The notes beneath the pieces are model-generated. The model searched no databases. It was not told the DNA's origin and was given only the letters and a program-made list of their open reading frames with translations. Shown piece after piece: positions 1 through 7,240 of a stretch of DNA of 10,881 nucleotides (position 1 is the stretch's first letter; every line of letters begins with the position of its first letter). The stretch is from an uncultured Lysobacterales bacterium. Its GTDB lineage: Bacteria; Pseudomonadota; Gammaproteobacteria; Xanthomonadales; SZUA-36. The position numbers and the translations under genes are program-made. Where the stretch lies: contig CALKKN010000020.1 of NCBI GenBank assembly GCA_937995275.1, forward strand, positions 1-10,881. The letters are read 5' to 3'.

Positions 1-849
1 CTGGCCGAGGAAGTGGTCGGCATCCTGGAGCAAACCGTGTCGCTGGTGGAGAAGAAACAACAGGTCGGCCAGGTAGCGATGCAGGACGTGTTCCTGGCCC
101 GCGGCAGCCTGGCTTCGGCCAACGATGCGCTGGAGGCTGCCCGCGGCGGGCAGCGCCAGACGCAACGGGCCCTTGAAATCCTGCTGGGCCGCTATCCGTC
201 CGGTGAAATCGAAACGGCTACGGAACTGGTGCCGGTGCCGCCGCCGATTCCCGTCGGGCTGCCTTCAGACCTGCTGGAGCGCCGGCCCGACCTGATTGCG
301 GCCGACCGCCGTGTAGCCGCCGCGTTCTTCGTCTCCGAGCAGGCACGGCTGGCCAAGCTGCCGCGCTTTACACTCAGCGCCGCTACCGGGGCGACCAGCG
401 CCTTGAGCGGCGCCATCGGCGCCCTCGGCGCCGGCGCCGTGGCGCCGCTGTACACCGGTGGCGCCATCGAGGCCCAGATCGACATCGCCAATGCCGACCA
501 GCAGGCCGCCATCGGTGCCTACGGCCTGGCCGTGCTGAATGCGTTCGAGGAAGTCGAGGCCGCGCTCACCAACAGCGACCTGCTGGAGCGCCGCGAGCAA
601 TTCCTTGCCGAAGCCGTGGATAACAATCTTCAGGTCTATAACCTGGCCAGAAAACAGTACGAAGTAGGACAAATTGAACTGCTCAACCTGCTGCAAATCC
701 AGGCCGGCTGGATCGGCGCCCGGGTTGGACTGCTGGACATCAAGAACCAGCGACTGGCCGAGCGCGTCAACCTGCACCTCGCCCTGGGGGGCAGTTTTCA
801 GGAGCCGGAAGCAGAAGCGGAAGAGCCGACGGCTCCTACCAGCCCCTGA
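1..849 (+). CDS. Outer-membrane efflux factor (TolC/NodT family), 5' end cut off
   Basis: This is the C-terminal 282 residues of an outer-membrane factor, the trimeric channel through which tripartite (RND or MFS type) pumps export drugs, metals or metabolites across the outer membrane. The reading frame is open from base 1, so the GTG at 13 is an internal valine and not a start; family members are usually about 450-500 residues, so roughly 190 are missing on the left. Visible hallmarks are the family motif GLPSDLLERRPDLIAADRR at about residues 86-104, long alpha-helical heptad-like stretches, and the second repeat with Y-x-x-G-x-I-E (about 225-231) followed by L-L-x-L-Q. The tail is rich in Glu, Ala and Pro. 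The membrane-fusion and inner-membrane pump genes, and any lipoprotein signal, would lie to the left of the window. Substrate cannot be told. The family call is firm. Confidence 0.9.
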   Translation: MAEEVVGILEQTVSLVEKKQQVGQVAMQDVFLARGSLASANDALEAARGGQRQTQRALEILLGRYPSGEIETATELVPVPPPIPVGLPSDLLERRPDLIAADRRVAAAFFVSEQARLAKLPRFTLSAATGATSALSGAIGALGAGAVAPLYTGGAIEAQIDIANADQQAAIGAYGLAVLNAFEEVEAALTNSDLLERREQFLAEAVDNNLQVYNLARKQYEVGQIELLNLLQIQAGWIGARVGLLDIKNQRLAERVNLHLALGGSFQEPEAEAEEPTAPTSP

Positions 850-1027
850 TAATTGGGGTCCGCATGGTACTCCTCCTGCGGTTTCGAAGAACCAGGATAT
901 CGCCGGTTTCACGTTGAGTACTGTCAACTTTATACCCTACCGGGTCAGGGGAACAGGGGGCCTAGGTCACGCACGCCGCCATTGTCCACCAGCCCCAAGC
1001 GTCCGTGCCCATTGGAATGGGTTGCGA

Positions 1028-1045
1028 GTCCTGCACCCCCAGGAC
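1028..1045. repeat. Short perfect inverted repeat upstream of fgd
   Basis: Arms GTCCTG (1028-1033) and CAGGAC (1040-1045) are separated by six bases. It could form a 6-bp hairpin in the fgd leader or be a protein-binding site. It is followed by AAAAG and not by a T-run on the plus strand, so it is not a terminator in that direction. A 6-bp repeat of this kind can occur by chance. Confidence 0.35.
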
Positions 1046-1052
1046 AAAAGGT

Positions 1053-1085
1053 GTCTCGCTTCCCTTCCTTCGCCTTCGGTTCCTT
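1053..1085 (+). repeat. 33-base dispersed repeat, copy A
   Basis: This stretch matches 3927-3959 in the same orientation with 28 of 33 positions identical and no gap. The shared core is CTTCCCTTCCT followed by CGCCT, CGG and TCCT. Copy A lies in the gap upstream of fgd; copy B lies at the end of fbiC. The position of both copies in or at the edge of non-coding DNA suggests a dispersed intergenic repeat, but two copies are not enough to define a family. Confidence 0.6.
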
Positions 1086-1209
1086 GGAGCCGGGTGTACC
1101 AGGACCATTCGGCGGCATGCCGGCGCCCGGGTTCAGGCAGGCAGGTCGAATTTGCAGGCCGTATGCGTTACGCTCCGAGAAACACGATTGGCAGGCACGT
1201 TGAAACGAG

Positions 1210-2223
1210 ATGAGTAACATGCTGAAACTGGGTTACAAGGCCTCGGCGGAACAGTTCGCTCCGCGGCCACTCCTTGAGTTCGCCGTTCTGGCCGAAGAGA
1301 CGGGATTCGAGTCCGTTTGGGTCAGCGACCACTTCCAGCCCTGGCGGCACACCGACGGGCACGCGCCCTTTTCATTGGCCTGGATGGCCGCCGTCGGTGA
1401 GCGCACCCGAAAAGTGACCATTGGCACCAGCGTTGCCACGCCCACTTTTCGCTATCACCCGTCGGTCGTCGCACAAGCCTTTGCCACGCTGGACTGTCTC
1501 TATCCCGGACGGATGGTGCTGGGCGTGGGCACGGGCGAATCCTTGAATGAAACCCCCGCAACCGGCTTGGAGTGGCCTCCCTTCAAGGAGCGGTTCGGGC
1601 GCCTGCGCGAATCCATAGAGCTGATCCGGAAACTCTGGACAGAGGAACGCGTGAGCTTCAACGGTGAATACTACACCACGGTCAACGCCACGATTTACGA
1701 CCGCCCCGAAAACCCGGTGCCCATTTACATCGCGTCCGCCGGACCGACGGCTTCACGGCTGGCCGGACGCCTGGGCGATGGCTTCATCACCACCAGCGGC
1801 AAGGCCCCGGAGCTTTACCAGGAGACGCTGATGCCGAATGTACTGGCGGGACTGGAAAAATCCGGCCGCTCGCTGCAGGATCTCGACCGGATGATCGAGG
1901 TGAAGGTCTCGTTCGACACCGACATGGCGCGCGCCATGGAGGACACGAGGCACTGGGCCGCGCTGGCGCTCAAGCCGGAAGAGAAAACCGGTATCGAGGA
2001 TCCGCGGGAGATGGAAAAACTGGCCGACGCGCTGCCGCTGGAACGGGCGGCCAGCCGCTGGATCGTGTCGACCGACCCCGACGAACATATCGCCCGGATC
2101 GAGCCCTATCTGCGACTGGGATTCAATCACCTCGTGTTTCACGCACCCGGGCCCGACCAGGAGCGATTCCTGAGGCTCTATGGCGAACAGGTACTTCCGG
2201 AGCTGCGCCGCCGTTACGGCTGA
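1210..2223 (+). CDS. fgd: F420-dependent glucose-6-phosphate dehydrogenase homologue (luciferase-like monooxygenase fold)
   Basis: A 337-residue TIM-barrel protein of the F420-dependent luciferase-like family. FGD oxidises glucose 6-phosphate to 6-phosphogluconolactone and reduces F420 to F420H2 in the cytoplasm. The N-terminus ([23 protein letters not shown]) is nearly that of Mycobacterium tuberculosis FGD1 as I remember it (336 residues). FGD1 active-site residues Asp39, His40, Trp44 and Glu109 appear as D40, H41, W45 and E110; the phosphate-binding residues Thr195, Lys198, Lys259 and Arg283 are at the same numbers here. The one change seen is Thr260 where FGD1 has His260. An in-frame TGA at 1201 limits the start to ATG 1210 or ATG 1219 (fourth codon); neither has a strong Shine-Dalgarno. 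Its place beside F420 biosynthesis genes supports the role. The substrate could be another sugar phosphate, since related enzymes differ in range. Confidence 0.9.
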   Translation: MSNMLKLGYKASAEQFAPRPLLEFAVLAEETGFESVWVSDHFQPWRHTDGHAPFSLAWMAAVGERTRKVTIGTSVATPTFRYHPSVVAQAFATLDCLYPGRMVLGVGTGESLNETPATGLEWPPFKERFGRLRESIELIRKLWTEERVSFNGEYYTTVNATIYDRPENPVPIYIASAGPTASRLAGRLGDGFITTSGKAPELYQETLMPNVLAGLEKSGRSLQDLDRMIEVKVSFDTDMARAMEDTRHWAALALKPEEKTGIEDPREMEKLADALPLERAASRWIVSTDPDEHIARIEPYLRLGFNHLVFHAPGPDQERFLRLYGEQVLPELRRRYG

Positions 2224-2287
2224 CCAGCCGGAAAATCCGGAAGCTGTGAATAGCGCCCCATGCGCTGCTCGACCCCGCGGAACCCGG
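2224..2287. terminator. Convergent fgd/tetR interval with a short hairpin
   Basis: The two genes end head-on 64 bases apart. CCGGA (2228-2232) and TCCGG (2236-2240) can form a 5-bp stem with an AAA loop directly after the fgd stop, and GCGC/GCGC lies at about 2254-2266. Neither is followed by a T-run, so a rho-independent terminator is only possible, not shown. Confidence 0.3.
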
Positions 2288-2941
2288 TCAGGACGAGCCC
2301 GCCGAGGGTCTTAGCTCCCTGAGCTTCTCCTCGAGATAATCCAGCAAGCGGTTTCGGTCGTACTCCCGGGCGTGTGTGAATCTGCCGATCGCCATGCCTT
2401 CCATCGTTATCTGGCTGAGGTTGAGCGCCAGATCGAAGGCCTCGCGGTCGCCATGCCACTCCGGAAACAGGTCCCAGGCCGTCTGGTACCACTCGCGATC
2501 GAAAGCGAGTTGGGCGGGGTGCAGGATCTTTCTCAACTCCTCATCGGTTCGGGCGGCCACCGACAACTCGAAGAGGGCGATGTAGATCGGGTGGTTTACC
2601 TGGTCCGAATAACCCCGGATCGCCACGTGCGCCATGTCGGCATCAGGCGGAATCTCCCTGATGGCACTTCTGAACGCCTGGATCCTGCGATCGTGCAGGT
2701 ACTCCACGACCGCCCGAATAATGTCCATTTTCGAAGGGAAGTGGTGCAGGGTCGCCCCTCGCGAAAGGCCGGCCCTTTCCGAGATCTTCATCATCGTGGT
2801 CTTGGAATAACTGCATTCAACAATGCAGCGAATGGCCGCGCTGATGATCTGGTGACGGGTCGCAGCGCTTTTCCTGGCTTGCCAACCAGCGGCGCCCGGA
2901 CCGGAGGCTCGATTGATTGATTGTTGTTTGTTGCTCGGCAT
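2288..2941 (-). CDS. TetR/AcrR-family transcriptional regulator
   Basis: A 217-residue TetR-type repressor that should bind DNA as a dimer and release it when a small ligand binds its C-terminal domain. The helix-turn-helix is clear: first helix around residues 30-44, T-T-x-x-x-I-S-E-R-A-G-L at 48-59 and the recognition helix S-R-G-A-T-L-H-H-F-P-S-K at 60-71, the usual TetR signature. The frame is open back to a TTG at 3070 inside a palindrome, with another ATG at 3037; I chose ATG 2941 because it puts about 25 residues before the DNA-binding domain, as is normal, and leaves a free control region. The Shine-Dalgarno is weak (GGGAAA). It is divergent from the SDR gene and most likely controls that gene and itself through the palindrome at 3062-3081. 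The ligand is unknown. Whether it also acts on fgd or the F420 genes cannot be seen. Confidence 0.88.
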   Translation of the reverse strand: MPSNKQQSINRASGPGAAGWQARKSAATRHQIISAAIRCIVECSYSKTTMMKISERAGLSRGATLHHFPSKMDIIRAVVEYLHDRRIQAFRSAIREIPPDADMAHVAIRGYSDQVNHPIYIALFELSVAARTDEELRKILHPAQLAFDREWYQTAWDLFPEWHGDREAFDLALNLSQITMEGMAIGRFTHAREYDRNRLLDYLEEKLRELRPSAGSS

Positions 2942-3053
2942 CGGATTTCCCGGAGGTACACTGCCCTGGCGCACAGCTAACCCGTGTCGTGGGGGCAGCG
3001 TTGGCAAATTGTTCGGCCTAAGTTTACCGCATGCCATTACAAAAAAGTCACTG

Positions 3054-3066
3054 TTGTTTGAAACAA
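3054..3066. promoter_or_regulatory. Second palindrome overlapping the operator
   Basis: TTGTTT (3054-3059) and AAACAA (3061-3066) are perfect inverted copies around a single G. The motif TGTTGTTTG covering its left side (3052-3060) recurs exactly at 2922-2930 inside the 5' end of the regulator gene. It could be a second, offset binding site for the same dimer or an extension of the main operator. Confidence 0.5.
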
Positions 3067-3081
3067 GCAATGTTGCTTGTT
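3062..3081. promoter_or_regulatory. Perfect 20-base palindrome, probable TetR operator
   Basis: Arms AACAAGCAA (3062-3070) and TTGCTTGTT (3073-3081) are perfect inverted copies around TG. A second perfect palindrome, TTGTTT-G-AAACAA (3054-3066), overlaps its left arm. Both lie in the 176-base region between the divergent tetR-type gene and the SDR gene, 36 bases before the SDR start. Size, symmetry and location are typical of TetR-family operators. A TGTTATC stretch at 3098 may be the SDR -10 element, which would place the operator over the -35 region; this is tentative. Confidence 0.72.
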
Positions 3082-3117
3082 ACGATGCAACGAATGCTGT
3101 TATCTGCGGGGTAAACG

Positions 3118-3885
3118 ATGCCCAGGGTGGCCGGAAAAATAGCGATGGTAACGGGGGCGGCCTCGGGCCTCGGCAAGGCCGACGCCTGGCGGCTGGCCGA
3201 GGAGGGCGCCACGGTCATTCTCACGGACATCGACCCGGAAGGGGCTGCCCTGGCGGAAGAAATTGCCGAGGCCACGGGTCAGCCGACCCGGTTTTTCAAC
3301 CACGACGTCTCCGACGAGGCACGCTGGACCGAGATCATGGCCGCCATAGTCGATGAATTTGGCGGACTTGACGTGCTGGTCAACAATGCCGGCATCGCCA
3401 TCATCGCCTCGCCCGAAGAAACGACGCTGGAACAGTTCAGGCTGACGAATTCCGTGATGAGTGAGGGGGTATTCCTGGGCTGCCGGGCCGCCATCCCGGC
3501 CATGAGGCTGCGCGGCGGCGGTTCGATCATCAACATGTCCTCGGTCGCATCGCATCTGGGCTACCCGGTCTATTTCGCCTACACGGCGGCCAAGGGCGCC
3601 GTTCGGAGCATGACGAAATCCCTGGCCGTGCATTGCCAGATGCAGGGCTACAATATCCGCTGTAACTCGGTACATGCAGGCGCCATCGACACGCCGATGG
3701 TGCGCAGTTCGTTCAAGGCACTGGGCCTGGAGCCCCCGGACCCGGATGAGCATGACCCGGCCAATCCCGTCGGCGTGGGGCGCCCGGAAGATGTCGCCAA
3801 CCTCGTGCTTTACCTGGCGAGCGACGAATCGCGTTTCATGAACGGCGCCGAATTGATGCTGGATAACGCGCTGACTGTCCAGTAG
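3118..3885 (+). CDS. Short-chain dehydrogenase/reductase (classical SDR)
   Basis: A 255-residue classical SDR, a cytosolic NAD(P)-dependent alcohol dehydrogenase or ketoreductase. It has the Rossmann motif TGAASGLG (12-19), NNAG (89-92) and the catalytic tetrad Asn111, Ser142, Tyr155 and Lys159 with normal spacing. Asp37 at the end of the second beta strand usually favours NAD(H) over NADP(H). The length is typical. ATG 3118 is well supported: an in-frame TAA lies two codons upstream (3112) and GGGG at 3108-3111 is a reasonable ribosome-binding site. It is divergent from the TetR-type gene and probably controlled by it. The family covers hydroxysteroid dehydrogenases, cyclic-alcohol dehydrogenases and FabG-like reductases; the substrate cannot be told. 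Nothing in it suggests direct use of F420. Confidence 0.92.
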   Translation: MPRVAGKIAMVTGAASGLGKADAWRLAEEGATVILTDIDPEGAALAEEIAEATGQPTRFFNHDVSDEARWTEIMAAIVDEFGGLDVLVNNAGIAIIASPEETTLEQFRLTNSVMSEGVFLGCRAAIPAMRLRGGGSIINMSSVASHLGYPVYFAYTAAKGAVRSMTKSLAVHCQMQGYNIRCNSVHAGAIDTPMVRSSFKALGLEPPDPDEHDPANPVGVGRPEDVANLVLYLASDESRFMNGAELMLDNALTVQ

Positions 3886-3957
3886 CCGGGCCGGAGCCCC
3901 CAACCACGGCTTATGACCACGAGGGAGTCTCACTTCCCTTCCTGCGCCTGCGGCTCC
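3886..3957. other. Convergent interval between SDR and fbiC
   Basis: Seventy-two bases separate two genes that end head-on. No strong terminator hairpin with a T-run was found on either strand; GGGA/TCCC around 3923-3938 could pair weakly. Most of repeat copy B lies here and runs over the fbiC stop codon. Confidence 0.4.
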
Positions 3958-3959
3958 TC
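3927..3959 (+). repeat. 33-base dispersed repeat, copy B
   Basis: Matches 1053-1085 in the same orientation at 28 of 33 positions without gaps (differences are at 3932, 3944, 3950, 3954 and 3959). The last two bases fall in the fbiC stop codon (3958-3960 on the minus strand), so the element sits at the immediate 3' end of fbiC. Confidence 0.6.
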
Positions 3960-6324
3960 AGGCCGATCGCCTGCTCTGCTCCTTCTGACCCAATCCGCCA
4001 GTCGATCCATACAGGGTATTGCGCTGGCGCGGCACGCGATCGAGACTTCTGATCGTTGACTCCAGGATCGCCGGTTGCATCTCCTGGCCGTGCAGCGCGC
4101 CGGCAGCCCGGGTGATGCTCTCGTTCATCAGCGTACCGCCCAGGTCGTTGGCGCCGGCGCGAAGGCAACGACCGGCACCCTGCAATCCCATCTTGACCCA
4201 GGACGTCTGTATGTTGGCGATCGCCGGCGACAGGACCAGCCGCGCAACGGCATGCATCAGCACGGCTTCCCTGAATGTCGGCCCGCGCCGGGACAACCCC
4301 TGCCGATACATGGGGGCCTCGGCCGCGACGAACGGAAGCGGCACGAATTCCGTAAACCCGCCGGTCCGCCGCTGTATGTCTAGGGTCAGGAGCAAGTGCA
4401 TCGCCCAGTGCTCATAGCGGTCAACGTGACCGAACATGATGGTCGCGGTCGTCGGCAAGCCGGTTTCGTGCGCCGTCTCCACGATGCTGCGCCATTCGGC
4501 GGTCGTTAGCTTGTCGGGGCAAATGACGGCACGCACCTCGTCCGAAAGAATCTCGGCTGCGGTGCCCGGCAGGGTCTTCAGCCCCGCATCCTTGAGCTCC
4601 TTGAGGAATCGGCGCACGGGCATCCCCAGCGTCTGCGCTCCGTGCAGCACCTCCAGCGGCGAAAAGGCATGGATGTGGAGTTCCGGCACCGCCGAATGCA
4701 CGGCAGAGCAGATTTCCAGATAGGTGTTGCCGTCAAATCGGGGATGGATGCCACCTTGCAGGCAGACCTCCGAGGCGCCGCGCTCCCACGCTTCACGAGC
4801 GAGCCGGGTGACCTCGGCAGGCCCCTTCAGATAGGGCGGATCGCTCTGCTCGGTATTTTTCTTGCCCTTGGCGAACGCGCAGAAGCGGCATCGATAGCTG
4901 CAAATGTTCGTGTAATTGATGTTGCGGTTGATCACGTAGCTGACGGCATCCCCGCAGGTCGCCGTCCGCGCGCGATCGGCTGCCGCGCACACCGCTTCAA
5001 AATCATCGCCCCGCGCCCCGAACAGTTTCGCGATCTCATCGACCTCCAGCGACGCCTGCCCCTCGATCGCGCGGTCCAGGATAGAGCGGATCTCGCTCGA
5101 AACTATCGGTGCAGAGCGGCCCACTGCCGGCGGCCGCCGGTTACGAAAAGCCTCGGGTATCTCCACCGACTGCCCGCTGAGCCAGTCGTCCTCGCGCGCC
5201 AGCCCGGCACCGTCGGAGAGCCGCAGGACCGCCCCTCTTACGTCAGAATCCAGCCAGGTGCCGGGATCGCGGGCATACTCCGGGTACAGCGTCAGGCGTT
5301 CCTGCAACAGCTTACCGCTGGCGGCGGTGTCGCGGGCGAGCGCCTCGATATGCGGCCAGGGGGACTCCGGATTGACATGATCCGGAGTCAGCGGGGAAAC
5401 CCCGCCCCAATCGTTGATGCCGGCCGCCATCAGCGAGCCCAGCTGGCCGCTGTTGAGGTTTGGCGGGGCCTGAATGCTCATGCCGGGGCCCAGCAGGATC
5501 CTCGCGGCAGCCACCGTCCAGCGCATCTCATCATGGGCGGGCGGCGGGACCCGCGCCATCTTGGTATCCGGCTTGGGCAGGAAGTTCTGGATGATGACTT
5601 CCTGTATGTGCCCAAACCGATGCTGCACATCGCGGATCGCCAGCAGGGATTCGAGCCGCTCGCGGCGGGTCTCACCGATTCCGATCAGGATACCGGTCGT
5701 GAAGGGCACCCCGGCCCCGCCCGCGTCGGCCATGGTCCGCAGGCGGACCGACGGGACCTTGTCGGGAGAGCCGTAATGAACCTGACCCTTTTCGCAGAGG
5801 CGGTCGGAGACGCTTTCCAGCATGATGCCCATGGACGCCGAAACCCGCCGCAACATGGCGATTTCAGCAGACTCCATGCAGCCGGCGTTGATGTGCGGCA
5901 GGAGCCCGGTTTCCCTGAGCACGCGCTCCGACACGTGCGCCACGTATTCCAGGGTCGTCCGGAAGCCCATCGCCGCCAGCGCCTCGCGAGCTGCCGGGTG
6001 CCGCAGTTCGGGCTTTTCGCCCAGCGTGAACAGGGCCTCTTTGCAGCCGAGCTCCCTGCCCCGCGCCGCAATTGCCACCGCCTCGTCGGCGTCCATGTAA
6101 GCTGCCTGGAGATGCTTCGGTTCCGTGGCAAACGTGCAGTAATGACAAAAGTCCCGGCACAGGCGCGTCAGCGGAATGAAAACCTTCCTGGAATAGGTCA
6201 CCACGTTGCCGAAGCCCGCGTCCCGGATCGCCCCAGCCTGTCCGCAGAGCTCTTCCAGCTCCTGGCCGCCCGTGATTGCCAACAGACGCTCCAGGTCCGC
6301 AGGGTTATGACTTGCTGACGGCAT
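3958..6324 (-). CDS. fbiC: Fused Fo synthase (CofG-CofH), 7,8-didemethyl-8-hydroxy-5-deazariboflavin synthase
   Basis: A 788-residue double radical-SAM enzyme that makes Fo, the deazaflavin chromophore of F420, from the pyrimidine 5-amino-6-ribitylamino-uracil and tyrosine. The N-terminal half is CofG, with its 4Fe-4S site C56-x3-C60-x2-C63 (sequence CRDFCHYC). The C-terminal half is CofH, with C475-x3-C479-x2-C482 (CSYRCRFC) preceded by the conserved NRNINYTNIC. CofH ends with motifs such as SWVKMG and GANDLGGTLMNESI. Both clusters are intact, so both half-reactions should work. The mycobacterial FbiC is about 856 residues. The frame is open to 6570, but that part overlaps cofC in another frame and is not FbiC-like. 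ATG 6324 (with GAG upstream) and ATG 6336 are the likely starts; both lie inside the end of cofC, so translation is probably coupled. It is the second gene of a cofC-fbiC operon. Confidence 0.95.
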   Translation of the reverse strand: MPSASHNPADLERLLAITGGQELEELCGQAGAIRDAGFGNVVTYSRKVFIPLTRLCRDFCHYCTFATEPKHLQAAYMDADEAVAIAARGRELGCKEALFTLGEKPELRHPAAREALAAMGFRTTLEYVAHVSERVLRETGLLPHINAGCMESAEIAMLRRVSASMGIMLESVSDRLCEKGQVHYGSPDKVPSVRLRTMADAGGAGVPFTTGILIGIGETRRERLESLLAIRDVQHRFGHIQEVIIQNFLPKPDTKMARVPPPAHDEMRWTVAAARILLGPGMSIQAPPNLNSGQLGSLMAAGINDWGGVSPLTPDHVNPESPWPHIEALARDTAASGKLLQERLTLYPEYARDPGTWLDSDVRGAVLRLSDGAGLAREDDWLSGQSVEIPEAFRNRRPPAVGRSAPIVSSEIRSILDRAIEGQASLEVDEIAKLFGARGDDFEAVCAAADRARTATCGDAVSYVINRNINYTNICSYRCRFCAFAKGKKNTEQSDPPYLKGPAEVTRLAREAWERGASEVCLQGGIHPRFDGNTYLEICSAVHSAVPELHIHAFSPLEVLHGAQTLGMPVRRFLKELKDAGLKTLPGTAAEILSDEVRAVICPDKLTTAEWRSIVETAHETGLPTTATIMFGHVDRYEHWAMHLLLTLDIQRRTGGFTEFVPLPFVAAEAPMYRQGLSRRGPTFREAVLMHAVARLVLSPAIANIQTSWVKMGLQGAGRCLRAGANDLGGTLMNESITRAAGALHGQEMQPAILESTIRSLDRVPRQRNTLYGSTGGLGQKEQSRRSA

Positions 6325-7075
6325 AATTCGACTCATCGGTTTTATGGCTATGCAGCCGCGGGTATTCGGCGTTCGCACGTTGCAGGTCGCGGAGGAATTG
6401 CCAGGTACTCGTCCGCTGGTACTCCGCATGCGACTGGCAAAACCTGAGGAAGGCTTCCAGGTCGCTCGCTTCATCGATATCCAGCGAAACGCGGGGCGAA
6501 ACGAGGGTGATCGGCTGCTGACCCTGCGCGCGGGCTGCCTCGAAGTGCCGGCGATAGCTGCCGGGCCCATAGGCCGGCTTGAACGGGGCGTCGGCGCCGA
6601 TGCAGATCCAGTTGGTTCCCTGGCTATCGCCGGAAGGGACGATACCCATTACCGGATTGGCCGAACCTGCCGACCGCGAATCCAGATCCAATACCAGGCG
6701 GTCGAACTCGCCGCCTGTCATCAGGGGAATATCGACGGGCAATACAGCGAGCCGGGCTGCACCCAAACGCCTGGCCGCGCCAAGACCCTGTTCGATAGCC
6801 GGGTTCATGCCAAACGGCCCGGCTTCCTCCGTGACTGTCGCTCCTTTCGCCTCGGCCAGCGCCGCTACCTCCGCATCCATGGTGACAATGACCACGCCCT
6901 TGGTCGTCACGCTGCTCCCGAGCGCCTCGAGCATATCGTGAAGCATCGCCTCCGTGAGCCCCCTGCGGAACGGACCGAGACAGTCCTCCAGCCGCTGTTT
7001 CGACAATCCGAGAGGCTTGACAGGGAGGACGACCCACAGCTCGTCTGTCACAGTTTCGTTACTTGGCAAGTGCAT
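6305..7075 (-). CDS. cofC: 2-phospho-L-lactate guanylyltransferase (CofC/FbiD)
   Basis: A 256-residue nucleotidyltransferase that uses GTP to activate a phospho-acid for F420 assembly. The acid is 2-phospho-L-lactate in archaea, phosphoenolpyruvate in mycobacteria and 3-phosphoglycerate in Paraburkholderia rhizoxinica; the sequence alone does not say which is used here. Family motifs are LPVKPLGLSKQRL (17-29, nucleotide-binding loop), LPVDIP (112-117, metal-binding Asp115), GTNW (153-156) and the late D-I-D-E-A-S-D-L (199-206). ATG 7075 is preferred to the upstream TTG at 7102; a GGTGA lies one base before it, too close to be ideal. After the last conserved motif there is a tail of about 45 residues rich in Arg, Gln and Ser, somewhat longer than usual. 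Its last codons overlap the fbiC start. It is the first gene of the cofC-fbiC unit and divergent from cofE. Confidence 0.93.
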   Translation of the reverse strand: MHLPSNETVTDELWVVLPVKPLGLSKQRLEDCLGPFRRGLTEAMLHDMLEALGSSVTTKGVVIVTMDAEVAALAEAKGATVTEEAGPFGMNPAIEQGLGAARRLGAARLAVLPVDIPLMTGGEFDRLVLDLDSRSAGSANPVMGIVPSGDSQGTNWICIGADAPFKPAYGPGSYRRHFEAARAQGQQPITLVSPRVSLDIDEASDLEAFLRFCQSHAEYQRTSTWQFLRDLQRANAEYPRLHSHKTDESNYAVSKS

Positions 7076-7149
7076 ATCACCGTGTACAGCCACACTCAAC
7101 AAACCAGATCCGTAGCGAACCGTTCAGGCCGCATATAACGATAATACAC

Positions 7150-7170
7150 GTTGCATGTACTGTTGCATGT
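7150..7170. repeat. Tandem direct repeat GTTGCATGT, 12-base period
   Basis: Two exact nine-base copies at 7150-7158 and 7162-7170 start 12 bases apart. They lie about 75 bases upstream of cofC, next to the AT-rich patch. Such direct repeats can be sites for an activator that binds as a direct-repeat dimer, but no regulator is indicated. Confidence 0.4.
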
Positions 7171-7202
7171 CCGCTTCGTATTCCGCCTTCCTCGCAGCGC
7201 GC

Positions 7203-7214
7203 CCGGATATCCGG
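7203..7214. repeat. Perfect 12-base palindrome CCGGATATCCGG
   Basis: Every base of this 12-mer is symmetric. It lies in the middle of the cofC/cofE divergent region, 27 bases left of another palindrome. It may be a regulator site or chance in GC-rich DNA. Confidence 0.35.
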
Positions 7215-7240
7215 ATCGGTAGCTCGCCAGGCTTTCTTTT

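Larger units (their letters stand above)
850..1209. other. Intergenic gap between efflux factor and fgd; no gene seen
   Basis: No convincing gene lies in these 360 bases; the short open frames show no recognisable family. A weak hairpin just after the efflux gene (arms CCGCA at 860-864 and TGCGG at 877-881, 12-base loop, then TTT) could end that transcript, but it is poor. A short perfect inverted repeat, GTCCTG/CAGGAC, lies at 1028-1045. An AT-richer patch around 907-936 (TTTCAC at 907 and TTTATA at 929, spacing 16) is the only promoter-like stretch seen and is weak. Copy A of a 33-base repeat is at 1053-1085. The fgd promoter is expected here. Confidence 0.5.

Noticed and set aside
265..927. 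Minus-strand open frame of 220 codons opposite the efflux factor
   Set aside because: Antisense to clear outer-membrane-factor motifs and without any recognisable domain.
674..1213. Plus-strand open frame running from the efflux gene into the gap
   Set aside because: Its first third is an out-of-frame reading of the efflux gene and the rest is low-complexity; no motif or good ribosome-binding site.
2911..2923. Three units of GATT in the 5' part of the regulator gene, a possible slippage site
   Set aside because: Three tetranucleotide units are too few for phase variation and chance is a sufficient explanation.
2942..3070. N-terminal extension of the TetR-type protein to TTG 3070
   Set aside because: The extension would begin inside the palindromic operator, uses a rare start and puts too many residues before the helix-turn-helix.
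4642..6318. Open frame of 558 codons on the plus strand, antisense to fbiC
   Set aside because: It is rich in Arg, His, Gly and Pro with no family motif and lies wholly opposite conserved CofG/CofH sequence; a GC-rich antisense artefact.
6325..6570. 82-codon upstream extension of fbiC
   Set aside because: It lies within the conserved part of cofC in another frame and does not resemble FbiC N-termini.
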